64,000 nt of DNA from Labedella endophytica. GTDB lineage: Bacteria > Actinomycetota > Actinomycetes > Actinomycetales > Microbacteriaceae. A program made the translations under genes and the position numbers. Below, piece after piece: positions 41,720 through 50,509 of the stretch (position 1 is its first letter; every line of letters starts with the position of its first letter). Location: the NCBI RefSeq assembly GCF_003990045.1, contig NZ_RZGZ01000003.1, forward strand, positions 248,001 to 312,000, read 5' to 3'. Below the pieces are notes generated by a model, which saw only the letters and a program-made list of their open reading frames with translations, was not told the DNA's origin and made no database searches.

Positions 41720-42766
41720 ATGACCTACGTCGCCGACTCCACCCGCTACGACGGCTCCATGCAGTACCGACGCACGGGCCGATCCGGCCTCGACCTGCCG
41801 CTGCTCTCGCTCGGCTTCTGGCACAACTTCGGTGACGATCGCCCGATCGAGACGCAGCGTGCGATCGTGCACCGCGCTTTCGACCTCGGCATCACCCACT
41901 TCGACCTCGCGAACAACTACGGGCCGCCCTATGGCGCGTCGGAGCGCAACATCGGTCGCATCCTCAGCGAGGACTTCACGGCCTACCGGGACGAGCTCGT
42001 GATCTCCTCGAAGGCGGGTTGGGACATGTGGCCGGGCCCGTACGGGCAGGGCGGCGGCGGACGGAAGTACATGCTCGCGTCGCTCGACCAGTCGCTCGAC
42101 CGACTGGGCCTCGACTACGTCGACATCTTCTACTCGCACCGCTTCGACCCCTCGACGCCGCTCGAGGAGACCGCCCGGGCGCTCGATACCGCCGTACGGC
42201 AGGGCAAGGCGCTCTACGTGGGCATCTCGTCCTACGGCGCCGAGGACACTCGGACGATGGCCGGCCTGCTGCGCGAACTCGGCACGCCGCTGCTCATCCA
42301 CCAGCCCTCGTACTCGATGCTCAACCGGTGGATCGAGACCGAGGGTCTGCTCGACGCGGCCGCCGAGGTGGGTGCCGGGGTCATCGGCTTCACGGCGCTC
42401 GCGCAGGGGCTCCTGACGCCGAAGTACCTCGACGGCGTTCCCGAAGGATCCCGTGCGTCCAAGGGGACGTCGTTCGACACGTCGTGGCTCACGGATGAGG
42501 TGCTCGACAACGTGCGCGCGCTGAACGCGATCGCCGAACGTCGCGGGCAGTCGCTCTCCCAGCTGGCCCTCGCGTGGGCCCTCCGCGACGAGCGCGTCAC
42601 GTCGCTCGTCATCGGGGCGTCGTCGGTCGAGCAGCTCGAGCAGAACGTCGGCGCGCTCGATCGCCTCGACTTCACCTCCGAGGAGCTCACCGAGATCGAT
42701 CGCTACGCCACGGACGGCGGCGTCGACCTGTGGAAGGGTGCTCGCGAGGGGACGCTCGGCTCCTGA
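41720..42766 (+). CDS. Aldo/keto reductase, YghZ / glyceraldehyde-3-phosphate reductase type
   Basis: A 348-residue enzyme of the AKR14-like group that includes E. coli YghZ (L-glyceraldehyde-3-phosphate reductase), which detoxifies methylglyoxal-type aldehydes. Characteristic strings: THFDLANNYGPPYGASERNIGRIL, VISSKAGWDMWPGPYGQGGGGRKYMLASLDQSLDRLGLDYVDIFYSHRFDP, and LAWALRDERVTSLVIGASSVEQLEQNVGAL. ATG 41720 has GGAAGGACC upstream. The stop shares one base with the next start. Confidence 0.92.
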   Translation: MTYVADSTRYDGSMQYRRTGRSGLDLPLLSLGFWHNFGDDRPIETQRAIVHRAFDLGITHFDLANNYGPPYGASERNIGRILSEDFTAYRDELVISSKAGWDMWPGPYGQGGGGRKYMLASLDQSLDRLGLDYVDIFYSHRFDPSTPLEETARALDTAVRQGKALYVGISSYGAEDTRTMAGLLRELGTPLLIHQPSYSMLNRWIETEGLLDAAAEVGAGVIGFTALAQGLLTPKYLDGVPEGSRASKGTSFDTSWLTDEVLDNVRALNAIAERRGQSLSQLALAWALRDERVTSLVIGASSVEQLEQNVGALDRLDFTSEELTEIDRYATDGGVDLWKGAREGTLGS

Positions 42767-43596
42767 TGGCCAGACGGGGAGGCAGCGGGCGCGGGGGGAT
42801 CGGCGCAGGAGGAATCGGCGGAGCGGCTCGGGCGCCGCTCGGCGTCGCCGGCCGCCTCGCCGCCGTCGGAGGCGGCGTCGTCCTCGGCGGGATCGTCGCC
42901 CTCATCCGTCTCGCGCGCGCGCCGCGGCCGATCCATCCTGCCGGGCTCGTCCTCGACGGTCGGATCGAACCGCTTGACGCTCCCGGGTTCGAGCGGAGCG
43001 GAATCGACTGGATCGACGGCACCCCGTCCGGCCCCGTCGAGGCCCGACTGTCGCGCGGGATCGGCGTCCCGGTCCCCGTTCCCGACATCTGGGGTCTGGC
43101 CTTCCGACAGCGCTCGGAACGAGCCGCGACGGAAGGAGGAGCCGGCGTCGCGACGCGATCAGGCGACGTCCTGCTCGCGAGTCTCCTCGGATCCGGCCGA
43201 CGCGCCCGATTCGTGCCGATGGTCCGCCTGTCTCCCTGGGGCGCCGTCTTCGGCACGGTCATGCCGTACCGGTCCGCAACGGGGGCCGTGCTCGTCGGGG
43301 CGCGGACGATCTCCGGCGCTCCCGCCTCCGCCACGCCCACCGGTCAGGCGCGCGAGCTGGGCAGGCGGCCCTGGGTTCTCGAGCTCCTCTGGGCTACCCC
43401 CAGCGGACCGTGGCGCCCCTTCGCCACCCTTTCCCTGTCCGCACCCGCCGGCGAGGCGGTCGATCGCGCCGACCTCCGCTTCGACCCGGTGCTCGCACCG
43501 CCGTCCGGAGCTCGGACGTATGAGTGGACCCGAGCGCTTCGCGAGCCCGCGTACCGCCGGGCGCGCGGTCGTCGCCCGCTCCGGAGGACGACCTAG
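42766..43596 (+). CDS. Unrecognised membrane-anchored protein
   Basis: A 276-residue protein of unknown family. A Gly/Arg-rich N-terminus precedes one hydrophobic helix (about 24-48, GVAGRLAAVGGGVVLGGIVALIRLA). The rest is soluble, with HPAGLVLDGRIE directly after the membrane and a region ending WVLELLWATPSGPWRPFATLSLS. Actinobacterial proteins with a similar HPAG start are sometimes named phosphodiesterase, which I cannot support from motifs. It overlaps the aldo/keto reductase stop by one base (TGATG), so the two are coupled. Confidence 0.68.
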   Translation: MARRGGSGRGGIGAGGIGGAARAPLGVAGRLAAVGGGVVLGGIVALIRLARAPRPIHPAGLVLDGRIEPLDAPGFERSGIDWIDGTPSGPVEARLSRGIGVPVPVPDIWGLAFRQRSERAATEGGAGVATRSGDVLLASLLGSGRRARFVPMVRLSPWGAVFGTVMPYRSATGAVLVGARTISGAPASATPTGQARELGRRPWVLELLWATPSGPWRPFATLSLSAPAGEAVDRADLRFDPVLAPPSGARTYEWTRALREPAYRRARGRRPLRRTT

Positions 43597-43599
43597 GAC

Positions 43600-44451
43600 C
43601 TAGCTCGCCGGTACCTCGCCGTGCTGGGCGTCCCGTTTCCTCGTCGTGAGGTAGAGGCGGTGCCCCGTGATAACGACCGCGAGCCAGGCGGCCCCGAGGA
43701 TCCAGGCGGCCAGGACGTCCGTGAACCAGTGGTGACCGAGGAACACCCGGCTGATCCCGATCGTGACGACGAAGATCGCCGCGATCGCGATGGTCAGGAC
43801 CCGCGTGACGACGGCGGACTGTCTGAGGATGAGCAGGTAGGCGACGATCCCGGCGATCACGGTGGCGTTGAGGGTGTGCCCGGACGGGAACGACGGCGAG
43901 GTCTCATACGGGGGGACGGCGTCCGCGCGCTCGGGACGGGCCCGCCCGATCAGCTCCTTGCCCGCGACGGTCATGAGCAGCGAACCGGCTCCAGCCGACA
44001 CGATGAGGATCACCGGGGTCCACGAGCGGCGTCGGATCGCGAGGAAGAGCATGACGGTGACGGCGATGACGGGCATGCCGATGACCCCGCCGACGTCCGT
44101 GTATCCCGTGACGGCGGCGTCGAGGCCTGGGGAACGGAGGCCGAGCGAGGCGTCGAGGAGGGGCTGGTCGAGGAGTGCGACGCCGTCGGCCTCGGTGACG
44201 GCCTCGTAGACCTCGGAGACGACGTAGGTGAGCGTCGCCGCGATGACGGCGCCGACGAGCAGGAGGAGGACGAGAGCCTTGTTGGGGCCGAGCAGTCGAC
44301 TGATCCGGTAGAAGACGGCCGCGAAGAACTCACCGAGCGGAGTCCGCCAGTCGGTGAGATCCTGCTTCCCGACGCGGCGGTCCTGCTCGAGCTCGCCCCG
44401 GGGCCCGACCTCGTCGGGGCCCGGTGGGGCCAGGATCTTCTTCTCCGCCAT
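43600..44451 (-). CDS. PAP2-family membrane phosphatase
   Basis: A 283-residue lipid phosphatase with about six membrane spans. The three PAP2 motifs are complete: KELIGRARPERAD (K-x6-RP), PSFPSGHT, and SRVFLGHHWFTDV with the catalytic histidine. It may dephosphorylate undecaprenyl pyrophosphate or phosphatidate. A 60-residue N-terminal extension is cytoplasmic. ATG 44451 has GAGGAG upstream. Convergent with the previous gene, three bases apart. Confidence 0.92.
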   Translation of the reverse strand: MAEKKILAPPGPDEVGPRGELEQDRRVGKQDLTDWRTPLGEFFAAVFYRISRLLGPNKALVLLLLVGAVIAATLTYVVSEVYEAVTEADGVALLDQPLLDASLGLRSPGLDAAVTGYTDVGGVIGMPVIAVTVMLFLAIRRRSWTPVILIVSAGAGSLLMTVAGKELIGRARPERADAVPPYETSPSFPSGHTLNATVIAGIVAYLLILRQSAVVTRVLTIAIAAIFVVTIGISRVFLGHHWFTDVLAAWILGAAWLAVVITGHRLYLTTRKRDAQHGEVPAS

Positions 44452-44604
44452 CGTGACTCCTCGTCGTACGCCTGAGGGACGACGATAACCGTTGCCCCGC
44501 CGGGATGCCGCTCGGGGCCGGGGGATGGTGCGAGCGAGGCCGAACGGCTAGGCGGATCGACTGCGCATCCGTGCACGGGGTGCACGGAGCCGCTCCCGGT
44601 GCCG

Positions 44605-44610
44605 GAGGAT
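44605..44610 (+). promoter_or_regulatory. -10-like GAGGAT of histidine phosphatase gene
   Basis: GAGGAT is followed by GGAGGG (six bases) and GTG 44617. The GGAGGG could not act as a ribosome binding site at this distance, so the leaderless reading is favoured. Confidence 0.35.
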
Positions 44611-44616
44611 GGAGGG

Positions 44617-45228
44617 GTGAATGACTCGACGGAACCCACCGGCCGCATCGTCCTCGTCCGCCACGGCGAGACGGAATGGAGCCTTTCGGGCCAGCACACC
44701 GGCACGACGGACCTCCCCCTCACGGAACGGGGGGAGGAGCAGGCGCGGCAGCTCCGCGCCGTGCTCGACCCCGCCGACTTCGGCCTCGTGCTCTCGAGCC
44801 CGCTCCGCCGTGCGCAGCACACGGCCGAGCTCGCGGGCTTCACCGACGTGACCATCGAGCCGGATCTCACCGAGTGGGACTACGGCGCGTACGAGGGCAG
44901 GACGACGGCGGACATCAGTGCGGAGCTCGGTCGCCAGTGGGACCTCTGGAACGACGGGGTCCCAGCCGGGGACACCCCGGGCGAGAGCGCCGCCGACGTA
45001 CGCCGACGGGCCGATGTCGTCCTCGCCCGTGCCCGTGAGGCGCTACCGCAGGGCGACGTCATCCTCTTCGCACACGGTCATATGCTGCGCGCCATCGCGA
45101 TCGCCTGGGTGTCGCTGCCACCGGAGTCCGGCACGATCTTCGCGCTCTCGACGTCGACGCTCAGTGAGCTCGGTTTCGAGCACGGGCGGCCGGCGATCCG
45201 GAAGTGGAACGCTCCGATCGCGCACTGA
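44617..45228 (+). CDS. Histidine phosphatase (phosphoglycerate-mutase-like)
   Basis: A 203-residue enzyme of the phosphohistidine superfamily. The catalytic histidine is in LVRHGETEW; the second half has EWDYGAYEGRTTADI and the distal histidine in LFAHGHMLRAIAIAW. Substrates may be sugar phosphates, including cob(II)alamin-type alpha-ribazole phosphate or 2,3-bisphosphoglycerate analogues, but no context decides. GTG 44617 is chosen over an upstream in-frame start at 44599 because of the -10 spacing. Confidence 0.88.
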   Translation: MNDSTEPTGRIVLVRHGETEWSLSGQHTGTTDLPLTERGEEQARQLRAVLDPADFGLVLSSPLRRAQHTAELAGFTDVTIEPDLTEWDYGAYEGRTTADISAELGRQWDLWNDGVPAGDTPGESAADVRRRADVVLARAREALPQGDVILFAHGHMLRAIAIAWVSLPPESGTIFALSTSTLSELGFEHGRPAIRKWNAPIAH

Positions 45229-45269
45229 TCGAAGGTGTGGGCTCGGATGAGCTCCGCAGAACAGCAGAC

Positions 45270-45301
45270 GGCGCGGTCCTCGAGGAATCGAGGACCGCGC
45301 C
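45270..45301. terminator. Bidirectional terminator hairpin
   Basis: GGCGCGGTCCTCGA and TCGAGGACCGCGCC form a perfect 14-bp stem with a GGAA tetraloop between the convergent phosphatase and ice-binding genes. Confidence 0.75.
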
Positions 45302-45330
45302 GCGCGTCGTGCAGAATCTCCCGTGCAGGG

Positions 45331-46638
45331 TCAGCTGCGCGCGTCAGCCCGTCGCAGCCGGATGCGGAAGGCCAGCGCGAGCGAGCCGAGGGCCGTCAGC
45401 GCGACCGCCCACAGGAGGGCGCCGCCGCTGACCGCCTCGGTACCCGAGTAGGCGAGACCGTCGCCGGGACCGTCGGAGCTGTCGCCGTCGCCGGAACCGC
45501 CTCCGCCCGAGCCGTCGCCGTCTCCTCCGTCGCCGCCGCCGTCACCGGGGGTTCCGGGAGCGCTGGGGGTCGGGGTCGTGGGGGGCGTGCTCGGTCCGGG
45601 GGTCGGGGTGATGTCCTCGGGAACGATCGTGATGTCGTACTCGACCGTGACGTCGGGCTCGTTGCCGTTCGAGACGATCACCTCGAAGGTGTACTCGCCC
45701 GGTGTCGTCGGCGTTCCGGAGATCGTGCCGTCGTCATCGAGCTCGAGTCCGGGCGGGAGGGTGCTTCCCTCGCCGAGCTCCACCGAGGGGGTGGGTTCGC
45801 CGTCTGCCGGGACCTCGAACTCGTACGGCGTACCGACGGTTCCGTCCGGGGGAGTGTCGTCGCCGACGGTCGGGCTCGGGGTCTCGCCGACCTCGCCGTC
45901 CTCTCCGCACTCGTTCGGGATGACGATGTCGTTGCTCTGCAAGGTCACGGCGCCCACACGGGCGAGGAGACGGCCGTCGATGTCCGCACCGGTGGTGACG
46001 GAGATCGACTGGTCGGCGAGGATCGTCCCGACGAAGTCGGAGTCGGTTCCGAGCGTCGCGGAGCTGCCGACCTGCCAGAAGACGTTGCACGACGTCGCGT
46101 CGCCGTTGAAGACGATGTCGCTCGCGGTCGAGGTGATGAGCGTCTCGTCAGCTTGGAAGACCCACACGGAGTCGGCATTGCCCTCGAGGGTCAGCGTTCC
46201 CGTCAGTGAGAGGTTCGTGCCGGAGTAGACGCCGGGAACGAGGGACTGGCCACCGAGGTTGCCGAGGCCGATGCGGTTGGGCGACAGGCCGGCGGCCACG
46301 TTGTAGGCGGTCGTGAGGTCTGCCCGCGCCGTGGCGGCGGCTTCGTTCGCGACGTTGAGGGCTCCGGTGTAGCTGCCGCCGGTCGGCGGTCCGGTGAATC
46401 CGACGACGGCGCTGCCGGGGCTGAGGCCCACGTCACCGCCGACGGTCGTGGGTCCGGTGTTCGTGATGGTGCTCGAGGCGAGTACGCCGTAGGTTGCTGC
46501 CGTTCCGAGCCCGATGGGCCCGTCGATCGTCGTCGCTGCGTTCGCCGCCGCCCCTGGCACGAGGGCCAATGCGAGCGTCGCAGCGCCCAAGGCGGCTGCG
46601 AACCTGAGTTGTCGGGAGGAGGGGGTGGTCGTCGGCAT
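45331..46638 (-). CDS. DUF3494 ice-binding-like surface protein with sortase-type anchor
   Basis: A 435-residue secreted protein. A signal peptide (about 1-35, cleavage after AAANAA) is followed by the DUF3494 ice-binding beta-solenoid (about 37-235): GLGTAATYGVLASSTITNTGPTTVGGDVGLSPGSAV, LTTAYNVAAGL, and SVWVFQ with the late VFWQVGSSATLG. A putative Ig-like domain of the He_PIG type (about 258-340, GTPYEFEVPADGEPTPSVELGEGSTLPPGLELDDDGTISGTPTTPGEYTF) and a Pro/Thr and Gly/Asp linker lead to LAYSGTE, a hydrophobic helix and a basic tail. LAYSG resembles the LAxTG signal of class E sortase. It should sit on the wall and bind ice. Confidence 0.88.
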   Translation of the reverse strand: MPTTTPSSRQLRFAAALGAATLALALVPGAAANAATTIDGPIGLGTAATYGVLASSTITNTGPTTVGGDVGLSPGSAVVGFTGPPTGGSYTGALNVANEAAATARADLTTAYNVAAGLSPNRIGLGNLGGQSLVPGVYSGTNLSLTGTLTLEGNADSVWVFQADETLITSTASDIVFNGDATSCNVFWQVGSSATLGTDSDFVGTILADQSISVTTGADIDGRLLARVGAVTLQSNDIVIPNECGEDGEVGETPSPTVGDDTPPDGTVGTPYEFEVPADGEPTPSVELGEGSTLPPGLELDDDGTISGTPTTPGEYTFEVIVSNGNEPDVTVEYDITIVPEDITPTPGPSTPPTTPTPSAPGTPGDGGGDGGDGDGSGGGGSGDGDSSDGPGDGLAYSGTEAVSGGALLWAVALTALGSLALAFRIRLRRADARS

Positions 46639-46724
46639 GGCCGTCCAATCGGAGAGGTGCCGATGGATACCGAGGTGAGATCGCAGAGAACCGCTCCTGT
46701 GCTGTTTTTACCAGCGACGGCGTC

Positions 46725-46754
46725 ACCCCCCTAGGGTTCGGCCGAACGGGGGGT
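46725..46754. terminator. Inverted repeat after LysR gene
   Basis: ACCCCCC...GGGGGGT outer arms and GTTCG...CGAAC inner arms pair around two bases, with a 4-base bulge on one side. It lies about 75 bases past the LysR stop (minus strand) and upstream of the ice-binding gene, so it may terminate the first or act as an operator for the second. Confidence 0.45.
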
Positions 46755-46826
46755 GTGGAGGGGGATTTTGCGCTCACCCCTTGCGTAAACGTCCCCGACG
46801 TGTGTCGGACAGTCTTTCGGGGGTGT

Positions 46827-47720
46827 TCAGTGCTCGAGCATCATCCGTCGGGCGAGCCGCGCGATCTCGCGGGTCGCGGGGGACAGGACCGTGTCGCGGC
46901 GCTGGACGATCGCGATGACGTCCCACAGGGGCTCCTCGAACCCCACGGTGTGGAGACCGTCGGGGAAGACGCGGCTGCGGGCGACGGCACGCGAGACGAT
47001 CGTGTCGCCGCCCCCGCGGGCGACGATGCTGAGGGCCGACTCGACGTGCTCGACCTCCATGACCGGCGTGAGATCCACGCCGGCGAGCTGGGCGCGTCCC
47101 GCGAGCTGGCGTCGGGTCGGATCGCGCCACCCGTAGTGGGCGTCGTAGAGGATGAGGTCGCTCTCGGCCAGTCGTTCGATCGTCATGGGGCTCGCGGCCT
47201 TCGCCGGGTCGGCGGTCGCGAAGACCACTTCGTCGCGCATGAGCGGAGTCACGTGCAGGCCGTCGTTCTCGACGGGGAGGACGACGAGTCCCGCCTCGAG
47301 ATCACCGGAGGCGACGGCGTCGGCGACCTCGACCGAGTTCTGTCCGATGATCCGCAGCCGGACCTTCGGGTACCGCTCGTGGAACGTCTCGAGCAGTTGC
47401 GAGAGGAAGTAGAAATTGGCGTTGCGGAGCAGACCGAAGGTCGCGACGCCGCCGAGGAGCGAGGTGGAGGACCGGAGCGCGGCATCGGCGCCGTCGGCGG
47501 CCGCGACCACCTGTCGCGCGAAGGGGAGGAGCTCGTTCCCCGCGCTCGTGAGCGTCAGTTTGCGGGGACCGCGGGTGAAGAGATCGACTCCGTATGCCTG
47601 CTCGATGCGCTTCACGAGTTCGGACACGGAGGGCTGCGTCATGTGGAGGAAGGCCGCGGCCGCGGTGAACGTCCCGAGAGTGGCGACGGCGACGAACGCG
47701 CGGAATTGATTCAGCGTCAT
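46827..47720 (-). CDS. LysR-family regulator of HisD-GH13 operon
   Basis: A 297-residue regulator with helix-turn-helix FRAFVAVATLGTFTAAAAFLHMTQPSVSELVKRIEQAYGVDLFTR (residues 6-50) and a full effector domain from about 90. It is divergent from the six-gene operon beginning with the histidinol-dehydrogenase paralogue, and its own start codon lies within an inverted repeat, so it probably represses itself and activates the operon. On the minus strand TAGGCT lies six bases before ATG 47720, giving a leaderless transcript. Confidence 0.9.
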   Translation of the reverse strand: MTLNQFRAFVAVATLGTFTAAAAFLHMTQPSVSELVKRIEQAYGVDLFTRGPRKLTLTSAGNELLPFARQVVAAADGADAALRSSTSLLGGVATFGLLRNANFYFLSQLLETFHERYPKVRLRIIGQNSVEVADAVASGDLEAGLVVLPVENDGLHVTPLMRDEVVFATADPAKAASPMTIERLAESDLILYDAHYGWRDPTRRQLAGRAQLAGVDLTPVMEVEHVESALSIVARGGGDTIVSRAVARSRVFPDGLHTVGFEEPLWDVIAIVQRRDTVLSPATREIARLARRMMLEH

Positions 47721-47734
47721 AGGTCGAGCCTATG
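47718..47734. promoter_or_regulatory. LysR operator overlapping its own promoter and start codon
   Basis: CATAGG-N5-CCTATG has perfect 6-bp arms. It contains both the LysR ATG (minus, 47718-47720) and its -10 hexamer TAGGCT (minus, 47727-47732). Binding would block both transcription and the first codon. Confidence 0.55.
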
Positions 47735-47792
47735 GGAGGTCCCACCTAACTCGGCATTGTCCGAGGTCAGGTCGATCGGCAGGCTGGAGACC

Positions 47793-49112
47793 ATGAAATT
47801 GAGCCCCCGCTTCCTCTCCGATAATGCGGGCCGCGTGAACTTCTTGAAGTCGCCGGCCATCGACGCTCCGCCCGCGCAGACCGATCCCGCGGTCCGCGAG
47901 CGCGTCTCGGCGATGCTGTCGGACATCGAGTCGGGTGGACTCGATGCCGTCCGCCGCTACGCCCGTGACCTCGACCGCTTCGAGGAGTCGTCCTTCGAGA
48001 TGACGAGCGAGCGACTCGCGACGAGCGGGGACCGCCTCGACCCCGCACTCCGGGAGGCGATCGAGCTCGGATCCGAGCGGACCAAGCAGTTCGCGGCGCT
48101 CCAGCGCGAGCACCTCGTCGACTTCGAGGCCGAGCTCGCGCCCGGCCTCATCACCGGGCAGCGCTACATCCCGGTCTCGCGGGTCGGGGCCTACCTGCCA
48201 GCCGGTCGCTTCCCCCTCACGGCGAGCGCCTTCATGACGGTGGGTGTCGCGAAGGTCGCCGGTGTGCCCACGGTCATCGGATGCACCCCGCCGGGACCCG
48301 ACGGTCGACCGAACGACGCCGTCGCGTACGCCGCGCACCTCTCGGGTGTCGACCGGCTCTTCACCCTCGGAGGCGTCCAGGCGCTCGCCGCGATGGCCTT
48401 CGGCCTGCTGGGCGAGGCTCCCGTCGACATGCTCGTCGGCGCGGGCAACGCCTACGTCGCCGAAGCCAAGCGCCAGCTCTTCGGTCGTGTCGCGATCGAC
48501 CTGCTCGCCGGCCCCTCCGAGGTCGCCGTGATCGCGGACGAGAGCGCGGACGCCGAGATCGTGGCCGCGGATCTCCTGGGGCAGGCCGAGCACGGCCCGA
48601 ACTCCCCGGCCGCCCTCGTGACGACGTCCGAGGCGCTCGGCCGCGCCGTCATCGAGGCGGTCGACCGACAGCTCGTCGGCCTGTCCACCCGCGAGATCTG
48701 CGGACCCGCCTGGCGCGACTTCGGCTCCGTCGTGCTCGTCGCGAACCGTGAGGACGCCGTGAGCGTCATGGACGAATTCGCGCCGGAGCACCTCGAGGTG
48801 CAGACGGCGGATGACGCGTGGTATCACGACACGCTCACGAACTACGGGTCGCTCTTCATCGGCCACTGGAGTACCGTCGCGTACTCCGACAAGGGCATGG
48901 CCGGGACGAACCACACCCTGCCCACCGCCGGGGGCGCGAAGCACAGCGCCGGCCTCTCCGTCTCCCGCTACCTCAAGCCCCTCACCTACCAGCGCATCGC
49001 CCGCGAGAGCACACCGGCCCTCGCGCACGCCGTCGATGTCATCTCCGCGAGCGAGGGGATGACCGCCCACCAGGCGACGGCCACCATGCGACTCGACACC
49101 TACGCCCAGTGA
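47793..49112 (+). CDS. Histidinol-dehydrogenase paralogue (catabolic zinc alcohol dehydrogenase)
   Basis: A 439-residue HisD-family enzyme. Zinc and catalytic residues known from HisD are all present: Gln and His in GQAEHGPNS, Glu-His in FAPEHLEV, Asp in the segment before GTNHTLPT, and His in MTAHQATATMR. HisD oxidises an alcohol to an acid in two NAD steps. Its place before transporter, amidase and glucosidase genes, and not in a histidine operon, points to a catabolic paralogue such as the HpsN sulfopropanediol dehydrogenase type. ATG 47793 follows GGAG and a -10-like CAGGCT seven bases upstream. Confidence 0.85.
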   Translation: MKLSPRFLSDNAGRVNFLKSPAIDAPPAQTDPAVRERVSAMLSDIESGGLDAVRRYARDLDRFEESSFEMTSERLATSGDRLDPALREAIELGSERTKQFAALQREHLVDFEAELAPGLITGQRYIPVSRVGAYLPAGRFPLTASAFMTVGVAKVAGVPTVIGCTPPGPDGRPNDAVAYAAHLSGVDRLFTLGGVQALAAMAFGLLGEAPVDMLVGAGNAYVAEAKRQLFGRVAIDLLAGPSEVAVIADESADAEIVAADLLGQAEHGPNSPAALVTTSEALGRAVIEAVDRQLVGLSTREICGPAWRDFGSVVLVANREDAVSVMDEFAPEHLEVQTADDAWYHDTLTNYGSLFIGHWSTVAYSDKGMAGTNHTLPTAGGAKHSAGLSVSRYLKPLTYQRIARESTPALAHAVDVISASEGMTAHQATATMRLDTYAQ

Positions 49113-49159
49113 CCGCACCATCGACCAGTGATCGCACCACCGACCCTGCGGAAGACCTC

Positions 49160-50509
49160 ATGAGAATCCCCACACGATCCACCCCCGTCCGTCGCCTCGC
49201 CCTCGCGGGACTCGTCGGAGTGACCGTCGTCGCTCTCGCCGGTTGCGCAGCCCCGGGCGCGGGCGGCGGTTCCGACGCCGCCGAGCAGGAGGACATCGCC
49301 GAGCAGGTGACGGCCGACCAGGTCGCCGACCTCGGCGACATCACCCTCACGATGTGGGCGGACCAGGCGGAGGAGCCGCTCATGGACCTCCTCGTCCCGG
49401 CCTATGAGGAGGCGTACCCCAACGTCACCGTCGACATCACGTACAAGAGCTTCGACGACCTCATCGCGACCGTCGTCAACGCCGCGAACAGTGCGAACGC
49501 CCCCGACCTGTTCCAGGGCAACATCGGCTACGCCGTCGACGGCGCGCTCGTGAAGGCCGGACTCGTCCGTCCGCTCGACGACGTGGCGGACGTGTACGGC
49601 TGGAACGAGGGAACGGGCGCGAGCACGCTGGCCCCCTCGAAGTGGAATGACGACGCCACGACCTTCGGCGACGGCACCCTCTACGGCATGTCCCCGATCA
49701 GCGAGGTGCAGGGGATCTACTACAACACGTCGAAGCTCGAGGCCCTCGGCCTCGACGCCCCCGCGTCGATCGACGACCTCGAGGCGGCGCTGCCCGTCGC
49801 CGCCGCGTCCGGCGAGACGCCGATCATGCTCGGCAACGCCGACCAGTACGCCGGCACGCACATCTTCTCCGACATCGCCGCGACGACGCAGGACCCGGCG
49901 GACATCCGCGCCTGGATCGGCGGGGACCCCGACCAGTCCTTCGTCACGGACGGCAACGTCGAGGCCGCCGAGACCATGGCCGAATGGGCCGACGCCGGCT
50001 ACTTCGGTGACGGCTACGACGGCCTCGGCAACGAGGACGCCATCGCACGCTTCGCGGACGGCGACGGAGTCTTCTTCGTCGGCGGGTCGTGGAACGGCGC
50101 GTCCCTGAACGCCGCCGAGTTCGGGTTCGGTGCCCTCGCCTCTGGTGGCGTGGGAGCGACGGCGTCGCCGTGGCACATCAGCAGCTCGAGCGAGAACGCC
50201 ATCGCGTCCATCGCCTTCCTCGAGATGCTGCACTCGCCCGAGACGGGTCAGTGGATCCTCGACACGGGTCGCCTCCCCGTCATCACCGACGGCGTCACGG
50301 CCGGGGACGAGCTGCAGCAGCAGACCCTCGACGCGCTCACGGCGACGATCGACGCCGGTACGCAGGTGGGTTACTACGACTGGACGACCACCGACATGCT
50401 CACCGTCATGGGCGGCGGGCTGCAGGAGGTCATGGCCGGACGATCGAGCGCCGACGACTTCGTCGAGACCGTGCAGGCGGCCTGGGCCGACGGACACGGC
50501 AGCGAATGA
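49160..50509 (+). CDS. Sugar-type ABC transporter substrate-binding lipoprotein
   Basis: A 449-residue receptor of SBP family 1 (MalE-like). The signal peptide ends in VALAGC with Cys29 as lipidation site. Binding-fold segments include ITLTMWADQAEEPLMDLLVPAYEEAYPNVTVDITYKSFDDL and APDLFQGNIGYAVDGALVKAGLVRPLDDV, and the C-terminal half has the usual FLEMLHSPETGQWILDTGRLPVI. It captures an oligosaccharide or glycoside for the two permeases encoded next. The stop overlaps permease 1 as ATGA. No ATPase gene is in the operon, so a shared MsiK-type ATPase is likely. Confidence 0.92.
   Translation: MRIPTRSTPVRRLALAGLVGVTVVALAGCAAPGAGGGSDAAEQEDIAEQVTADQVADLGDITLTMWADQAEEPLMDLLVPAYEEAYPNVTVDITYKSFDDLIATVVNAANSANAPDLFQGNIGYAVDGALVKAGLVRPLDDVADVYGWNEGTGASTLAPSKWNDDATTFGDGTLYGMSPISEVQGIYYNTSKLEALGLDAPASIDDLEAALPVAAASGETPIMLGNADQYAGTHIFSDIAATTQDPADIRAWIGGDPDQSFVTDGNVEAAETMAEWADAGYFGDGYDGLGNEDAIARFADGDGVFFVGGSWNGASLNAAEFGFGALASGGVGATASPWHISSSSENAIASIAFLEMLHSPETGQWILDTGRLPVITDGVTAGDELQQQTLDALTATIDAGTQVGYYDWTTTDMLTVMGGGLQEVMAGRSSADDFVETVQAAWADGHGSE

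Noticed and set aside
47793-49112. Biosynthetic hisD of the histidine operon
   Set aside because: No other his gene is nearby; its neighbours are transporter, amidase and glucosidase genes and a LysR regulator.
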